Source: Muribaculaceae bacterium | GTDB lineage: Bacteria; Bacteroidota; Bacteroidia; Bacteroidales; Muribaculaceae | DNA length: 64,000 nucleotides | Assembly (NCBI GenBank): GCA_017557665.1 | Contig: JAFYYI010000024.1 | Coordinates: forward strand, 54,761 to 118,760 | Direction: 5' to 3' | Shown: positions 26,028 to 34,647 of the stretch, piece after piece | Position numbering within the stretch: the first letter of the stretch is position 1 | Layout: each line of letters opens with the position of its first letter | The notes under the pieces: model-generated | The model's database searches: none | Told to the model about the DNA's origin: nothing | Seen by the model: only the letters and a program-made list of their open reading frames with translations | Made by a program: the position numbers and the translations under genes

Positions 26028-27155
26028 TTAGTCATCAAGGTGCAGAACTTTGGCGAAACGCACCTGACTCTTGTAGACGGGGAAACTAAGGGTCATGATG
26101 ACGCCATTCTCGATGGTGGCCTGAACGTCCTTGTCAATAGGTTCTTGGGTCGCGTCAATCCACGTAGCATCATAGTTGCCACTGAAGATGGTCTTGACGA
26201 TATGACCCTTGAGCATTCCAGGCTGCCATTGTGACTTCTTGACTTCGGCGCCGTCGATATAGATGAGGTCATAGCCATCATCGGCTCTCACTACAGCGAG
26301 CGTGTATCGGCCTCCCAGCCTCAGCCACTCGTCCTGCATGTCACGGTCAAGATATTTCCAGTAGCCCTCAACCGGGTCGATGCTGGCTGCTAGATACTCG
26401 TCAAGCGCATCACGCGTCCATCGGGTCATGGTGGTGCCTTGATTCTCGTTCTCGATAGTCAGCACCGCGCGTTCTATGGCCACACGCGCCCCTGGCCCAA
26501 CAAAGTAACCCACCTGAATGCCGCCTGCAGGGCGTGTCACGCTGGCATCAATCACCTGTTGCAGTTCGTCTTTGCCAACTGAGACGTGAACGCTTCGCTC
26601 ATCGACATCAACACACATGGTGTTGTAGTCATCTTCAAGCGAGACCCCCTTGTCTAATGTCACTTGGGCCAGTTCTTTCTCCTCCGAACCATTGTGCTGG
26701 ATGAGCGTGATAAGCATTGTGCGCTGGTCGGTGATGTCATCAAATGGCGCGCTGTTGTCGCAACTCAGCACCACGGCACAATAACTGTGTCCATCATCGT
26801 TGAACACCAGTCCCCAACTTGTGGCATTTATCGTTTCTTTCTTGCCGGTCATGGGATTCTTGATGCTCATCGTTTTACCCTGCTTGTTGTTGAGGTTGGC
26901 AAGGCGCAGCTGGTAGCGATAGGCAGTACTGCGCACCTCCATCGTGTCAAGCGTGAAGGCCGTTGCCATGGTGGCGTTCTCTTCAACAAGGCGGTCATCA
27001 ACAATGGCCTTGTAACGGCCAGCCATTCTCATGGCCGGGTGAGGAAACAGACCGCCAAACTGATTGCTCGACGAGTTATAGAATGACTTGCCTTGAATCT
27101 CTGATCCCGTCAAGGCAAGCAGTGTTATCACTATTGTAAAAAGAATATGTTTCAT
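26028..27155 (-). CDS. Secreted protein of unknown function
   Basis: 375 residues with a signal peptide (MKHILFTIVITLLALTGSEIQG). The region about 35-240 reads as a jelly-roll/concanavalin-like beta sandwich (TMATAFTLDTMEVRSTAYRY, YCAVVLSCDN, GGIQVGYFVGPGARVAIERA), and the final 130 residues hold a WKYLDRDMQDEWLRLGGRYT motif followed by beta strands. Glycan or matrix binding is conceivable, but no catalytic pair or family was recognised. It lies 13 bases after rlmH on the same strand and could be co-transcribed with it. Confidence 0.6.
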   Translation of the reverse strand: MKHILFTIVITLLALTGSEIQGKSFYNSSSNQFGGLFPHPAMRMAGRYKAIVDDRLVEENATMATAFTLDTMEVRSTAYRYQLRLANLNNKQGKTMSIKNPMTGKKETINATSWGLVFNDDGHSYCAVVLSCDNSAPFDDITDQRTMLITLIQHNGSEEKELAQVTLDKGVSLEDDYNTMCVDVDERSVHVSVGKDELQQVIDASVTRPAGGIQVGYFVGPGARVAIERAVLTIENENQGTTMTRWTRDALDEYLAASIDPVEGYWKYLDRDMQDEWLRLGGRYTLAVVRADDGYDLIYIDGAEVKKSQWQPGMLKGHIVKTIFSGNYDATWIDATQEPIDKDVQATIENGVIMTLSFPVYKSQVRFAKVLHLDD

Positions 27156-27168
27156 GAGTTCAAAAATC

Positions 27169-27642
27169 TTATTCGTGATGATAGGGCTCGTGTCTCAAAA
27201 TCGTGAAACCACGGTAAAGCTGTTCGACAAAGATGAGGCGCACCAGTTCGTGAGGGAACGTCATCTTGCTCAGCGAGATTTTCTCATTAGCGCGGTCATA
27301 CACCTCTTGGGAAAAACCATAGGGACCACCAACGACAAACACAAGCCGCTTGCAGCCACTGGCCATGCGGCGTTGCAGCCACTGGCTGAAGTCCATCGAC
27401 GTGCGCTCGGTGCCGTGTTCGTCGAGCAACACAACATGGTCACTGCTCTCGAGCGATGCCAGTAAAGCCTTGCCTTCGGCGACTTTCTGTTGCGCCTCGC
27501 TCAGGTTGCGGGTCCCTTTCACATCGCGGATGTACTGGATGTTGAAGGTCACATAATGCTGTAACCGTTTCACATAGTCCTCGATGCCCTGTCGGACAAA
27601 TCCGACCTCGGTCTTGCCGATGACTGCAAGTGTAATCTTCAT
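27169..27642 (-). CDS. rlmH: 23S rRNA (pseudouridine1915-N3)-methyltransferase RlmH
   Basis: RlmH methylates pseudouridine 1915 in helix 69 of 23S rRNA on assembled ribosomes. The ATG at 27640-27642 (MKITLAVIGKT) is chosen over an upstream in-frame start with a non-homologous lysine-rich prefix; this gives 157 residues, the family length. SPOUT-fold landmarks: FVVGGPYGFSQEVYDRA (SAM-binding knot), KISLSKMTFPHELVRLIF, and the C-terminal RGFTILRHEPYHHE. It is divergent from nadC. Confidence 0.95.
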   Translation of the reverse strand: MKITLAVIGKTEVGFVRQGIEDYVKRLQHYVTFNIQYIRDVKGTRNLSEAQQKVAEGKALLASLESSDHVVLLDEHGTERTSMDFSQWLQRRMASGCKRLVFVVGGPYGFSQEVYDRANEKISLSKMTFPHELVRLIFVEQLYRGFTILRHEPYHHE

Positions 27643-27671
27643 TTTCTTCTTTCGTTTGCTAATTATTGCCA

Positions 27672-27708
27672 CAAAATTAGCAAAATCATTGAATTTTTTA
27701 TAATTTTG
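27672..27708. promoter_or_regulatory. Mirror-image divergent -7 boxes of rlmH and nadC
   Basis: CAAAATTA (27672-27679, reading TAATTTTG on the minus strand) serves rlmH; TAATTTTG (27701-27708) on the plus strand serves nadC. The two boxes are perfect inverted copies separated by 21 bases, so the two promoters overlap and RNA polymerases would compete. No -33 TTG is found for either. Confidence 0.5.
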
Positions 27709-27740
27709 TCATCTTGAAATCACTAAATAATGATAATGAT

Positions 27741-28589
27741 ATGAAAACTCGTGAAGAACTGATTGATGAGTTGATAGACCTGGCTTTTGCCGAGGATATC
27801 GGTGACGGCGACGCTACGACACTGTGTTGCATTCCAGCCGACGAGATGGGACGCCAGCGCCTGATTGTAAAAGAAGAAGGCATCTTGGCTGGTGTAGAAA
27901 TCGCACGTCGGGTGTTTGAGAAGTTTGACCCCGAATTGCAGATGGAGGTCTTTATTAAGGATGGTGCGCATGTGAAGCCAGGAGACATCGCCTTTGTGGT
28001 GACGGGCAAGGTGCGCTCACTGCTCCAGACCGAGCGCCTGATGCTCAACATCATGCAACGCATGAGCGGTGTGGCCACTACGACCGCCCGTTATGCCAAG
28101 TGCCTTGAAGGCCTGAAGACGCGTGTGCTCGATACTCGCAAGACTACGCCGGGAATGCGTATTCTCGAGAAGGATGCTGTTCACATTGGCGGCGGTTGCA
28201 ACCACCGCATTGGCCTGTTTGATATGATCTTACTCAAGGACAACCATGTGGATTTCGCCGGAGGCATTGTCCCTGCAATAGAGAATGCTCATCGTTGGTG
28301 CAAGGAGAACGGAAAAGACCTCAAGATTGAGATCGAGGTGCGCAACTTCGAAGAGTTGCAGCAGGTGCTTGACCATGGCGGTGTGGACCGCGTGATGCTC
28401 GACAATTTCTCGGTGGAGAACACGCGTAAAGCAGTCGAAATCATCAATGGCAAGGTAGAGACTGAGTCCAGTGGCGGTATCACCATCGACACGTTGCGTG
28501 CCTATGGAGAATGTGGTGTAGACTACATCTCGGTGGGAGCGCTCACTCACTCCATCAAGTCGCTTGACATGAGTTTCAAGGCTTGTTGA
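27741..28589 (+). CDS. nadC: Nicotinate-nucleotide pyrophosphorylase (quinolinate phosphoribosyltransferase)
   Basis: NadC converts quinolinate and PRPP to nicotinate mononucleotide in de novo NAD synthesis. The ATG at 27741 (MKTREELIDELIDLAFAEDIG) gives 282 residues; a TTG nine codons earlier is less likely. Signatures: DTRKTTPGMRILEK, VHIGGGCNHRIGLFDMILLKDNH and the C-terminal ESSGGITIDTLRAYGECGVDYISVGALTHS. nadD, a later step of the pathway, is at 51.6 kb in another operon. Followed 44 bases later by the DAHP synthase gene. Confidence 0.96.
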   Translation: MKTREELIDELIDLAFAEDIGDGDATTLCCIPADEMGRQRLIVKEEGILAGVEIARRVFEKFDPELQMEVFIKDGAHVKPGDIAFVVTGKVRSLLQTERLMLNIMQRMSGVATTTARYAKCLEGLKTRVLDTRKTTPGMRILEKDAVHIGGGCNHRIGLFDMILLKDNHVDFAGGIVPAIENAHRWCKENGKDLKIEIEVRNFEELQQVLDHGGVDRVMLDNFSVENTRKAVEIINGKVETESSGGITIDTLRAYGECGVDYISVGALTHSIKSLDMSFKAC

Positions 28590-28633
28590 GTATAGAATCG
28601 TATTTTTGGTATAAATGTGGGCGTGAGAATTAG

Positions 28634-29707
28634 ATGAACGGTCACACGTTACACGACGTACAACCCTTGGTATTGCATGGTGTGGAGCTTGGCGCTCCTG
28701 TCATCATTGCAGGACCTTGCAGTGCCGAAACCGAGCAGCAGACACTTGATGCAGCGCGTGCGTTGAGCGCCATCGGTGTGAAGGTTTTCAGGGCAGGGCT
28801 TTGGAAACCGCGCACCATGCCAGGTTCCTTTGAAGGGGTGGGAGACCGGGGTCTGGCTTGGCTTCAGTTGGTCAAGAGTGAGACAGGTATGGCGGTGGCT
28901 ACCGAGGTGGCTACCATTGAACACGTGCGTGCTGCTCTCGAAGCAGGGATCGACATTTTGTGGGTGGGAGCCCGCACGAGCGCTAACCCCTTTGCCATGC
29001 AGGACATCGCCGATGCTTTACAGGGGCATGATGAGGTGGCCGTGCTGGTGAAGAACCCTGTCAACCCCGACTTGGATTTATGGCTTGGTGCCCTGCAACG
29101 CATATTGGGTGCAGGAATTACCCGCTTGGGTGCGGTGCATCGCGGCTTCAGTTCGGCTGGTGCCCACTTGTACCGCAACGACCCGCAGTGGCACATCCCG
29201 TTTGAGCTGCGCCGTCATGCTCCAACCATGACTATCTTGTGTGACCCGTCACACATTGGAGGCAAACGCCAGTATGTGGAGCCTTTGTCACAGATAGCAC
29301 TTGATACGGGCTTTGATGGGTTGATGATTGAGAGCCATTGTGATCCCGACCATGCCCTGAGCGACAGTGCCCAGCAGATAACACCACAGGACTTGAGTGC
29401 CATGCTTGGTCGTCTGGTCATACGTTCAGGCCGGCCCGTTGAGGATGAACTGGCATTGCTGCGGCAACAGATTGACGACTGTGACCATGAACTACTTGCG
29501 GTTTTGGCACGGCGCATGAGTGTGGCGCGCGAAATAGGCCTTTTCAAGAAAGCCCATAACTTGCGCATCTTGCAACCCCAACGCTATCAGGAAGTAATTA
29601 AAGCACGACTTGAAGAGGCCGAATCCTTGGGACTCTCCAACGACTTCATTCAGCGTGTCTTGGAAGCTATCCACGAGGAGAGCGTCAATCAGCAGCTATC
29701 GTTATAG
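28634..29707 (+). CDS. Bifunctional DAHP synthase / chorismate mutase
   Basis: 357 residues. Residues 1 to about 265 form a type I (KDO8P-synthase-like) DAHP synthase: IIAGPCSAETEQQT, FRAGLWKPRTMPGSFEG, GARTSANPFAMQDIADAL, CDPSHIGGKRQYV. Residues about 268-357 are an AroQ-class chorismate mutase (ELALLRQQIDDCDHELLAVL, ARRMSVAREIGLFKKAHN). The first step of the shikimate pathway is thus fused to the branch step to prephenate, a fusion common in Bacteroidota that lets chorismate/prephenate act back on the synthase. Neighbours are not other aro genes. Confidence 0.94.
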   Translation: MNGHTLHDVQPLVLHGVELGAPVIIAGPCSAETEQQTLDAARALSAIGVKVFRAGLWKPRTMPGSFEGVGDRGLAWLQLVKSETGMAVATEVATIEHVRAALEAGIDILWVGARTSANPFAMQDIADALQGHDEVAVLVKNPVNPDLDLWLGALQRILGAGITRLGAVHRGFSSAGAHLYRNDPQWHIPFELRRHAPTMTILCDPSHIGGKRQYVEPLSQIALDTGFDGLMIESHCDPDHALSDSAQQITPQDLSAMLGRLVIRSGRPVEDELALLRQQIDDCDHELLAVLARRMSVAREIGLFKKAHNLRILQPQRYQEVIKARLEEAESLGLSNDFIQRVLEAIHEESVNQQLSL

Positions 29708-29727
29708 AGAGAATTATTTGAAATAAG

Positions 29728-30450
29728 ATGAAACGAGTTATCATTATTGGAGCCTCTTCGGGCATGGGACAGGAAGTGGCCAAATTGCTGCTGGCCGAGG
29801 GGTGTCGGCTTGGTGTGGCGGCACGCCGTGAGGACCGTCTCGAGGCATTGAAACAGTTGGCGCCTGATAGGGTAGAAGTGCAAGCCATTGATGTCACCAC
29901 CGATGATGCCACGGCACGCCTTCGGGAACTGATAGAGCGCTTGGGAGGAATGGACCTGTTTTTCTACGCCTCAGGCATCGGTAAGCAGAACCGAACGCTC
30001 ACCGAGGATATTGAACTCAATACCGTCAACACTAACGCTTTGGGATTTACCCGAATGATAGGGGAGGCTTACCGTTATTTCGCAGAACGTGGCGAGGGCC
30101 ACATTGCCGCCATCACTTCGATTGCTGGCACCAAAGGACTCGGTCCCGCTCCGTCCTACTCGGCGACAAAGGCGATGCAGAACGTTTATCTTCAATCCCT
30201 TGAACAGCAAGCCAATGCCCGAAAGTTAAACATCCGTTTCACCGACATTCGCCCCGGCTTTGTAGATACTGATTTGTTGGCAGGCGATTTCCGTTATCCC
30301 ATGATGCTGAAGCCCGAAAAAGTGGCACAACAGATTGTTAAAGCCATTCATCACAAGCGCCACGTTCAAGTGATTGACTGGCGTTATGCTATCCTGACCG
30401 CCTTCTGGCGCCGCCTTCCCCGTCCCCTCTGGCGCCACTTCAAACTCTAA
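29728..30450 (+). CDS. Short-chain dehydrogenase/reductase
   Basis: 240 residues, classical SDR. NAD(P)-binding IIGASSGMGQEVAKLLLAEG at the N-terminus, with RRED after strand 2 suggesting NADP preference; catalytic Y144 and K148 in YSATKAMQN, preceded by ITSIAG (Ser). The C-terminal tail is rich in Arg/Trp (AFWRRLPRPLWRHFKL), which may be a membrane-associated helix. Substrate unknown. 20 bases after the DAHP synthase gene, so probably in the same transcript. Confidence 0.9.
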   Translation: MKRVIIIGASSGMGQEVAKLLLAEGCRLGVAARREDRLEALKQLAPDRVEVQAIDVTTDDATARLRELIERLGGMDLFFYASGIGKQNRTLTEDIELNTVNTNALGFTRMIGEAYRYFAERGEGHIAAITSIAGTKGLGPAPSYSATKAMQNVYLQSLEQQANARKLNIRFTDIRPGFVDTDLLAGDFRYPMMLKPEKVAQQIVKAIHHKRHVQVIDWRYAILTAFWRRLPRPLWRHFKL

Positions 30451-30521
30451 CACAGCACCTGTCCCGTACTCCGAGACTCTGCCACGGAACACAGTTTTTC
30501 CTTGGTAAACAAAAAGAGTTA

Positions 30522-31172
30522 TCAGTTTTTAGACTTGGTGGTGACGCGGGCTGCGGTGTGGTAGTGGCTGGCGTAGTAGTTCTGGCGCAGGTCGTCGACC
30601 ACGACGCCTCGTGATGATGAGGCGTGGACGAACTTGTTGTCTTTCAGGTAGATGCCCACATGGGAAACATGCCCGTCACTGCTGGTGATGAAAAAGATGA
30701 GGTCTCCCTCGTCCAGGTCGTCAAGGTCAATGGGTTTGCAGTTCAATTCCAGCATCTTGGCAGTGTTGCGCTGCAACTTGATGCCATACACTTCCTGATA
30801 GACTTCCATGACCATTCCTGAGCAGTCGGTGCCTTCACCACAGGCGTGGGCTGCATAGACGTAAGGTGTGCCTAACCAGCGCTTCAGCACCTTGTACAGT
30901 TCCTTATTCTCTTTTCTGCCAAGTTTGATGTCGAGTCGAGCCCATTCGTCACTGACGAGGCCATTGCCCTTGGGCGTGGGTTTTTTCTTGTCTTTTTTGT
31001 CGGTTTTAGCGGTAGTGCTGCCGCTGTCGTCATTGCCGCCGCGGTTGCGACGTTCATGGTAGGGGCGATAGGTGTGTGTGTTACTTTTGGTACTGCGGCA
31101 CGATACAACTGGCAGCGACATGAGAATCGCCGCTGCCAGATATAATATCGTTTTGCCGTAGCGCTTGACCAT
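30522..31172 (-). CDS. NlpC/P60 (C40) peptidoglycan endopeptidase lipoprotein
   Basis: 216 residues. Hydrophobic N-terminus ending LPVVSC (lipobox Cys25) indicates a lipoprotein, then a basic/Gly-rich linker. The NlpC/P60 domain covers about 85-210: catalytic Cys117 in GTDCSGMVMEVYQ and His171 in GHVSHVGIY, with the third polar residue following in FVHASSS. Such enzymes cut peptide stems of peptidoglycan. It starts 1 base after DUF5606 on the same strand. Confidence 0.92.
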   Translation of the reverse strand: MVKRYGKTILYLAAAILMSLPVVSCRSTKSNTHTYRPYHERRNRGGNDDSGSTTAKTDKKDKKKPTPKGNGLVSDEWARLDIKLGRKENKELYKVLKRWLGTPYVYAAHACGEGTDCSGMVMEVYQEVYGIKLQRNTAKMLELNCKPIDLDDLDEGDLIFFITSSDGHVSHVGIYLKDNKFVHASSSRGVVVDDLRQNYYASHYHTAARVTTKSKN

Positions 31173-31173
31173 T

Positions 31174-31617
31174 TTAGTCTTTCTTTTCTTCCTCGGTGGT
31201 TTCTTCGGCTTTGCCTTCTTCCTCTTCCTTGGCAGTGAAGTCGGTGATGCCTTTCTCTACGAGGATATTGTACCAGGATATGATTTTCTTGATGTCACTG
31301 TTGTGAACGCGCTCCTGATCCCAATTCTCAAGCACGCCATCCATGAACTCATGGAACTTCTCGGGTGTGCTGTATTCCTTGGCATCAACGGGCTTGTTGT
31401 CATATTTCTTACCCACGTTCTCGAGCACCTGAGGCAGGGGCAGGTCATCGGTGGTGGTGAAAATGGAGATGTCGCCCAAGGACATCACGCGGTCACGTGT
31501 GTGGACGGGGAAACGTTTGCCGTCGGCAAGCGCCTCGACCAAAAGCATGTTTTTACCGTATGAAATCAGTTTGTAAAGTCCGGGACGTCCCGAAATCGAT
31601 AAAATTTTCTTCAGCAT
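31174..31617 (-). CDS. DUF5606 domain protein
   Basis: 147 residues. The N-terminal 45 residues (MLKKILSISGRPGLYKLISY, then VEALADGKRFPVH) form a small SH3/Tudor-like beta domain; the rest is helical with a Glu/Lys-rich tail. This is the conserved Bacteroidota family DUF5606, of unknown function, likely cytoplasmic. It sits between coaE and the NlpC/P60 gene. Confidence 0.85.
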   Translation of the reverse strand: MLKKILSISGRPGLYKLISYGKNMLLVEALADGKRFPVHTRDRVMSLGDISIFTTTDDLPLPQVLENVGKKYDNKPVDAKEYSTPEKFHEFMDGVLENWDQERVHNSDIKKIISWYNILVEKGITDFTAKEEEEGKAEETTEEEKKD

Positions 31618-31664
31618 AATTTCAGATGTAATGTTGATGATTTTAATATGATTATTAATATGGT

Positions 31665-32249
31665 TTAGCTGTTTTCAGCAAGTAATCTCAGGACTTGAGG
31701 CAGAATGGCCGTAACGTCGTCATTCACGATAACCTGTTCACCATCGGTGATTTGTTCCTCGGCAATTTGAGCGACCATGCGATCGCGCACCTGCTCAGCC
31801 GTGAGACCATTGCGGGCCATCACGCGCCTGATGCGCACATCCTCGGGTGCTGTCACGTGCCAAACGCCATCCACCATGCGGTCAATGCCTGCCGTGCGCA
31901 GCAGTGCCGTCTCGACGAATGCCGCTTGGTCTCCCTCTGCGGCTCTACTGTCGGCCCACAGGCGCATGTCCCGTGCTGTAGCCGGGTGGACGATGGCATT
32001 GAGTTGTTTCAAGGACTGCTCGTCGGCAAATGCCACGGCACTCAGGTGCTGGCGGTTCAATGAGCCATCGGCAAGGTAGGTCTCGTTGCCAAAGGCCTCA
32101 ATTAACTGACGACGCACATCTTGGCTCTCGGTCATGAGAGACTTGGCACGACTGTCGCAGTCATAGACCTGATAGCCCATCACCTGCAACATGTGAGCAA
32201 CAACGCTTTTGCCGCTACCGATGCCTCCTGATATGGCGAATAATCTCAT
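31665..32249 (-). CDS. coaE: Dephospho-CoA kinase
   Basis: Catalyses the last step of CoA synthesis, phosphorylating the ribose 3'-OH of dephospho-CoA. 194 residues; P-loop SGGIGSGKSVVAHML at the start, DCDSRAK (substrate/Mg) and the lid-region RIRRVMARNGLTAEQVRDRM. The stop of the YbbR gene overlaps its ATG by 4 bases, implying translational coupling. coaBC, earlier in the same pathway, is at 38.0 kb. Confidence 0.95.
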   Translation of the reverse strand: MRLFAISGGIGSGKSVVAHMLQVMGYQVYDCDSRAKSLMTESQDVRRQLIEAFGNETYLADGSLNRQHLSAVAFADEQSLKQLNAIVHPATARDMRLWADSRAAEGDQAAFVETALLRTAGIDRMVDGVWHVTAPEDVRIRRVMARNGLTAEQVRDRMVAQIAEEQITDGEQVIVNDDVTAILPQVLRLLAENS

Positions 32250-33211
32250 CGGGATCGCTCAATGATATACTCAACACTGTCTTGAGACAGCTCCATATCC
32301 TGATATGCCGCGGGAGCCTCGCCAATCATGACCTTTACCATGTTGCTGTTGGAATTGAAGTTCAGCGAGTTGTAATCCACAACGAGGGTGATGCTCGCAT
32401 CATCTTTGATGCGGCTTACCGGTGAGCGATAAGTCACATCAATGTCGCTGGGGAACAGCAGCATCTTTACCCCAACAGGCGCGTTGCGCACCACGATCTT
32501 GACGGAGCGCGTCTGGGTCTTCAGCTTCTCAATGGGCACCATGATGTCAATCGAACGAGGCTCGGTGATAGCGCCATTCAAGGGAGCTATCATCACCTTG
32601 CGACGCAGAGTGTCGGTCAGGTCGGTCTCTTTAACATGATAGGTGTACACCTCGTTGATTTCATTCAGTGTCTTGGCGTCGCTGAAGAGCATTACCGAGT
32701 CTTGACTCTGAATCAAAGCACCATTTTGGGTGTAATCTTCGCGAGGCTCGACAATGATGTCGGCTCTCACCGGCACTTTCTTGCCAGGCAAGTCGGTGAA
32801 CTTGATATTGATGGACTCAGGCAGCACACTGACAATAACGGCGTGCTTGTTCAGGATATGGGCAAGCGCTTTCTTGAGGTGGCTCTGGTCCACCTTGAAG
32901 TAAGAACTGCCATCACTGTAGTCACTGAAACGGAGCGTGAGCGTCGGCGTTTTGTGGAACAGGTAAGATAAGAACCTGTAGCCACGGTCCTTGACAGTGA
33001 CAGTCAGCGTGTCGGGAACTTTGGTAAGCATGTGCACGTTATTGGGTAGATGTATCTCCACCGGCACCTCCATATCAAGCTGAATATCACTGTTAAATGT
33101 CAGGAAACTCCAAAAAACAGCCGAGATAACCACAAACACGAGATAAAGGAGTATCGACCTTGTGCGAGGCGATTCCTTCATCCTGTCACGCAGTTTATCC
33201 CAGAGTTTCAT
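32246..33211 (-). CDS. YbbR-like domain protein
   Basis: 321 residues. One N-terminal span (about 19-39: SILLYLVFVVISAVFWSFLTF), then YbbR-like beta modules in the periplasm (VEIHLPNNVHMLTKVPDTLTV, VPVRADIIVEPREDYTQNG, RSVKIVVRNAPVGVKML). In Firmicutes YbbR (CdaR) regulates a diadenylate cyclase, but no cdaA gene is adjacent here; in Bacteroidota the order yajC-YbbR-coaE is common. Its role is unknown. Confidence 0.85.
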   Translation of the reverse strand: MKLWDKLRDRMKESPRTRSILLYLVFVVISAVFWSFLTFNSDIQLDMEVPVEIHLPNNVHMLTKVPDTLTVTVKDRGYRFLSYLFHKTPTLTLRFSDYSDGSSYFKVDQSHLKKALAHILNKHAVIVSVLPESINIKFTDLPGKKVPVRADIIVEPREDYTQNGALIQSQDSVMLFSDAKTLNEINEVYTYHVKETDLTDTLRRKVMIAPLNGAITEPRSIDIMVPIEKLKTQTRSVKIVVRNAPVGVKMLLFPSDIDVTYRSPVSRIKDDASITLVVDYNSLNFNSNSNMVKVMIGEAPAAYQDMELSQDSVEYIIERSR

Positions 33212-33248
33212 GGATTCAAGCCCTAATTATTACTACTGTCAGTAAAAA

Positions 33249-33602
33249 TTATTTCTTCACGTCGGCGCCAGTCTCGGCAACGTCCTGCATCGACTGGTAG
33301 ATTGAGTTCTTGTCAATCTTGATGGTCACGTTGTTGTCGATCTCCAGCAGCACATAGCTGTCCTTAATCTCGCGGATGCGGCCATAGATACCGCCTGCGG
33401 TCATCACCTTGTCACCTCTCTTCAGGCTGTCACGGAAGGCGTTGATCTTCTTCTGTTTCTTCTGCTGCGGGGCAATCATGAAGAAATAGAAAATGGCGAT
33501 AAGGGCAATAATCATAATCATGCTGGTCCATCCTGAACCACCCATCGATTCGTTGGCAGGGGCGCTACCAGCAGCTGCATCTAATAAAATTGTGTAAAGC
33601 AT
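33249..33602 (-). CDS. yajC: Preprotein translocase accessory subunit YajC
   Basis: 117 residues: a short periplasmic N-terminus, one span (MIMIIALIAIFYFFMIAPQ) and a cytoplasmic domain with the family pattern RDSLKRGDKVMTAGGIYGRI and VLLEIDNNVTIKIDKNSI. YajC associates with SecDF. It precedes the YbbR gene by 37 bases and follows nusB in the same direction. Confidence 0.94.
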   Translation of the reverse strand: MLYTILLDAAAGSAPANESMGGSGWTSMIMIIALIAIFYFFMIAPQQKKQKKINAFRDSLKRGDKVMTAGGIYGRIREIKDSYVLLEIDNNVTIKIDKNSIYQSMQDVAETGADVKK

Positions 33603-33652
33603 AATGTCAGTTTTACTATTGGATTAATAATGAAATTTACTTTTGATATGGT

Positions 33653-34585
33653 TCAAGGCTTAAGCACTTTGCCCTCCTTGCGCAGCTGCTTGACGGCATT
33701 GTTGAGGATGCCGTTCACAAACTTGCCGCTGGCGGCGGTGCTGAAGTTCTTGGCCAGTTCAATATACTCGTTAAGGGTTACCGCTGTGGGAATTTTATCA
33801 AACGAGCGCATCTCGGCGATGGCGGTGCACATGATGATGCGGTCCATCAGCACAATGCGATCCTTGTCCCAACGGCTGTTCTGCAACAGGTCGTCGATGA
33901 GTTGATTGCTCTCGGGCATCATAGTAACGGCGGCACTGAACAGGTCTTTACCGAAATCGCCATCTTCCTCGTCCTTGAACATGGGCATGACGGCATCTTC
34001 CTCACCGTCGGCGATACGGCGGAAGGTTTTGCAGACAAACTGCCCGATGATGTCAACGTCGTCTTCGGTCCAGAACAGGGAACGCTGCTCGATAGCGTCG
34101 GCCATGTTTTCGTCAACCAGGATGACTTGCTTCATGAGTTGTTGCCACAAGAGGCTATCGGCCATCATGGAGTCTTCATTGTCGGCCATGTAGTCCTTAT
34201 AGAGGTCGCTCTTGAGCACCTTGTCGAGCATCAGCCTTTCAAAGATGGGGTCATCGTTCCAAGTCACCGTGTGGTCTTGGGCAAACTCCTGTAATTTCTC
34301 GTCTTGGGCAAGCGCTGCGACCAGACGGTTATTGACAAACTTCATGTTGGGGTTGCGCTCTTCCTCGGTGGGCAAGTACTTGTTGCGTGCTTCATCGATG
34401 CGAATTTCCTGGATGTGGGTCAATTCCACGGGCAGGCGCATCAGGTAATGATACAACTCATAAGTCTTGTTCAGACATGTGTCCAGGTCCTTGAGGGCAT
34501 TGGCAAGTGTGCGCTCAGGACGTGTCAACATATAAGAGTACAGGTTTTGTACAACTTTTGTTCTTATTAAAACTCGATTGATCAT
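33653..34585 (-). CDS. nusB: Transcription antitermination factor NusB (long form)
   Basis: NusB with S10 (NusE) binds boxA of rRNA leaders. The ATG at 34583-34585 (MINRVLIRTKVVQNLYSYM) is preferred to an upstream start that lies in the promoter. 310 residues, twice the enterobacterial size, which is normal for Bacteroidota: an extra N-terminal helical half precedes the NusB domain (about 175-310, DLFSAAVTMMPESNQLID to AASGKFVNGILNNAVKQL). Promoter with -33 and -7 at 34606-34636. Confidence 0.92.
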   Translation of the reverse strand: MINRVLIRTKVVQNLYSYMLTRPERTLANALKDLDTCLNKTYELYHYLMRLPVELTHIQEIRIDEARNKYLPTEEERNPNMKFVNNRLVAALAQDEKLQEFAQDHTVTWNDDPIFERLMLDKVLKSDLYKDYMADNEDSMMADSLLWQQLMKQVILVDENMADAIEQRSLFWTEDDVDIIGQFVCKTFRRIADGEEDAVMPMFKDEEDGDFGKDLFSAAVTMMPESNQLIDDLLQNSRWDKDRIVLMDRIIMCTAIAEMRSFDKIPTAVTLNEYIELAKNFSTAASGKFVNGILNNAVKQLRKEGKVLKP

Positions 34586-34605
34586 AATGATAGTGTTTGA
34601 ACTTG

Positions 34606-34636
34606 CAAAGATAGCGATTTTTGGTCGTTCCGGCAA
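34606..34636 (-). promoter_or_regulatory. Promoter of the nusB-yajC-ybbR-coaE operon
   Basis: On the minus strand TTG (34634-34636) and TATCTTTG (34606-34613) are separated by 20 bases, the consensus layout. Only 20 bases separate the -7 box from the nusB ATG. Confidence 0.72.
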
Positions 34637-34647
34637 CTAATGACGCT

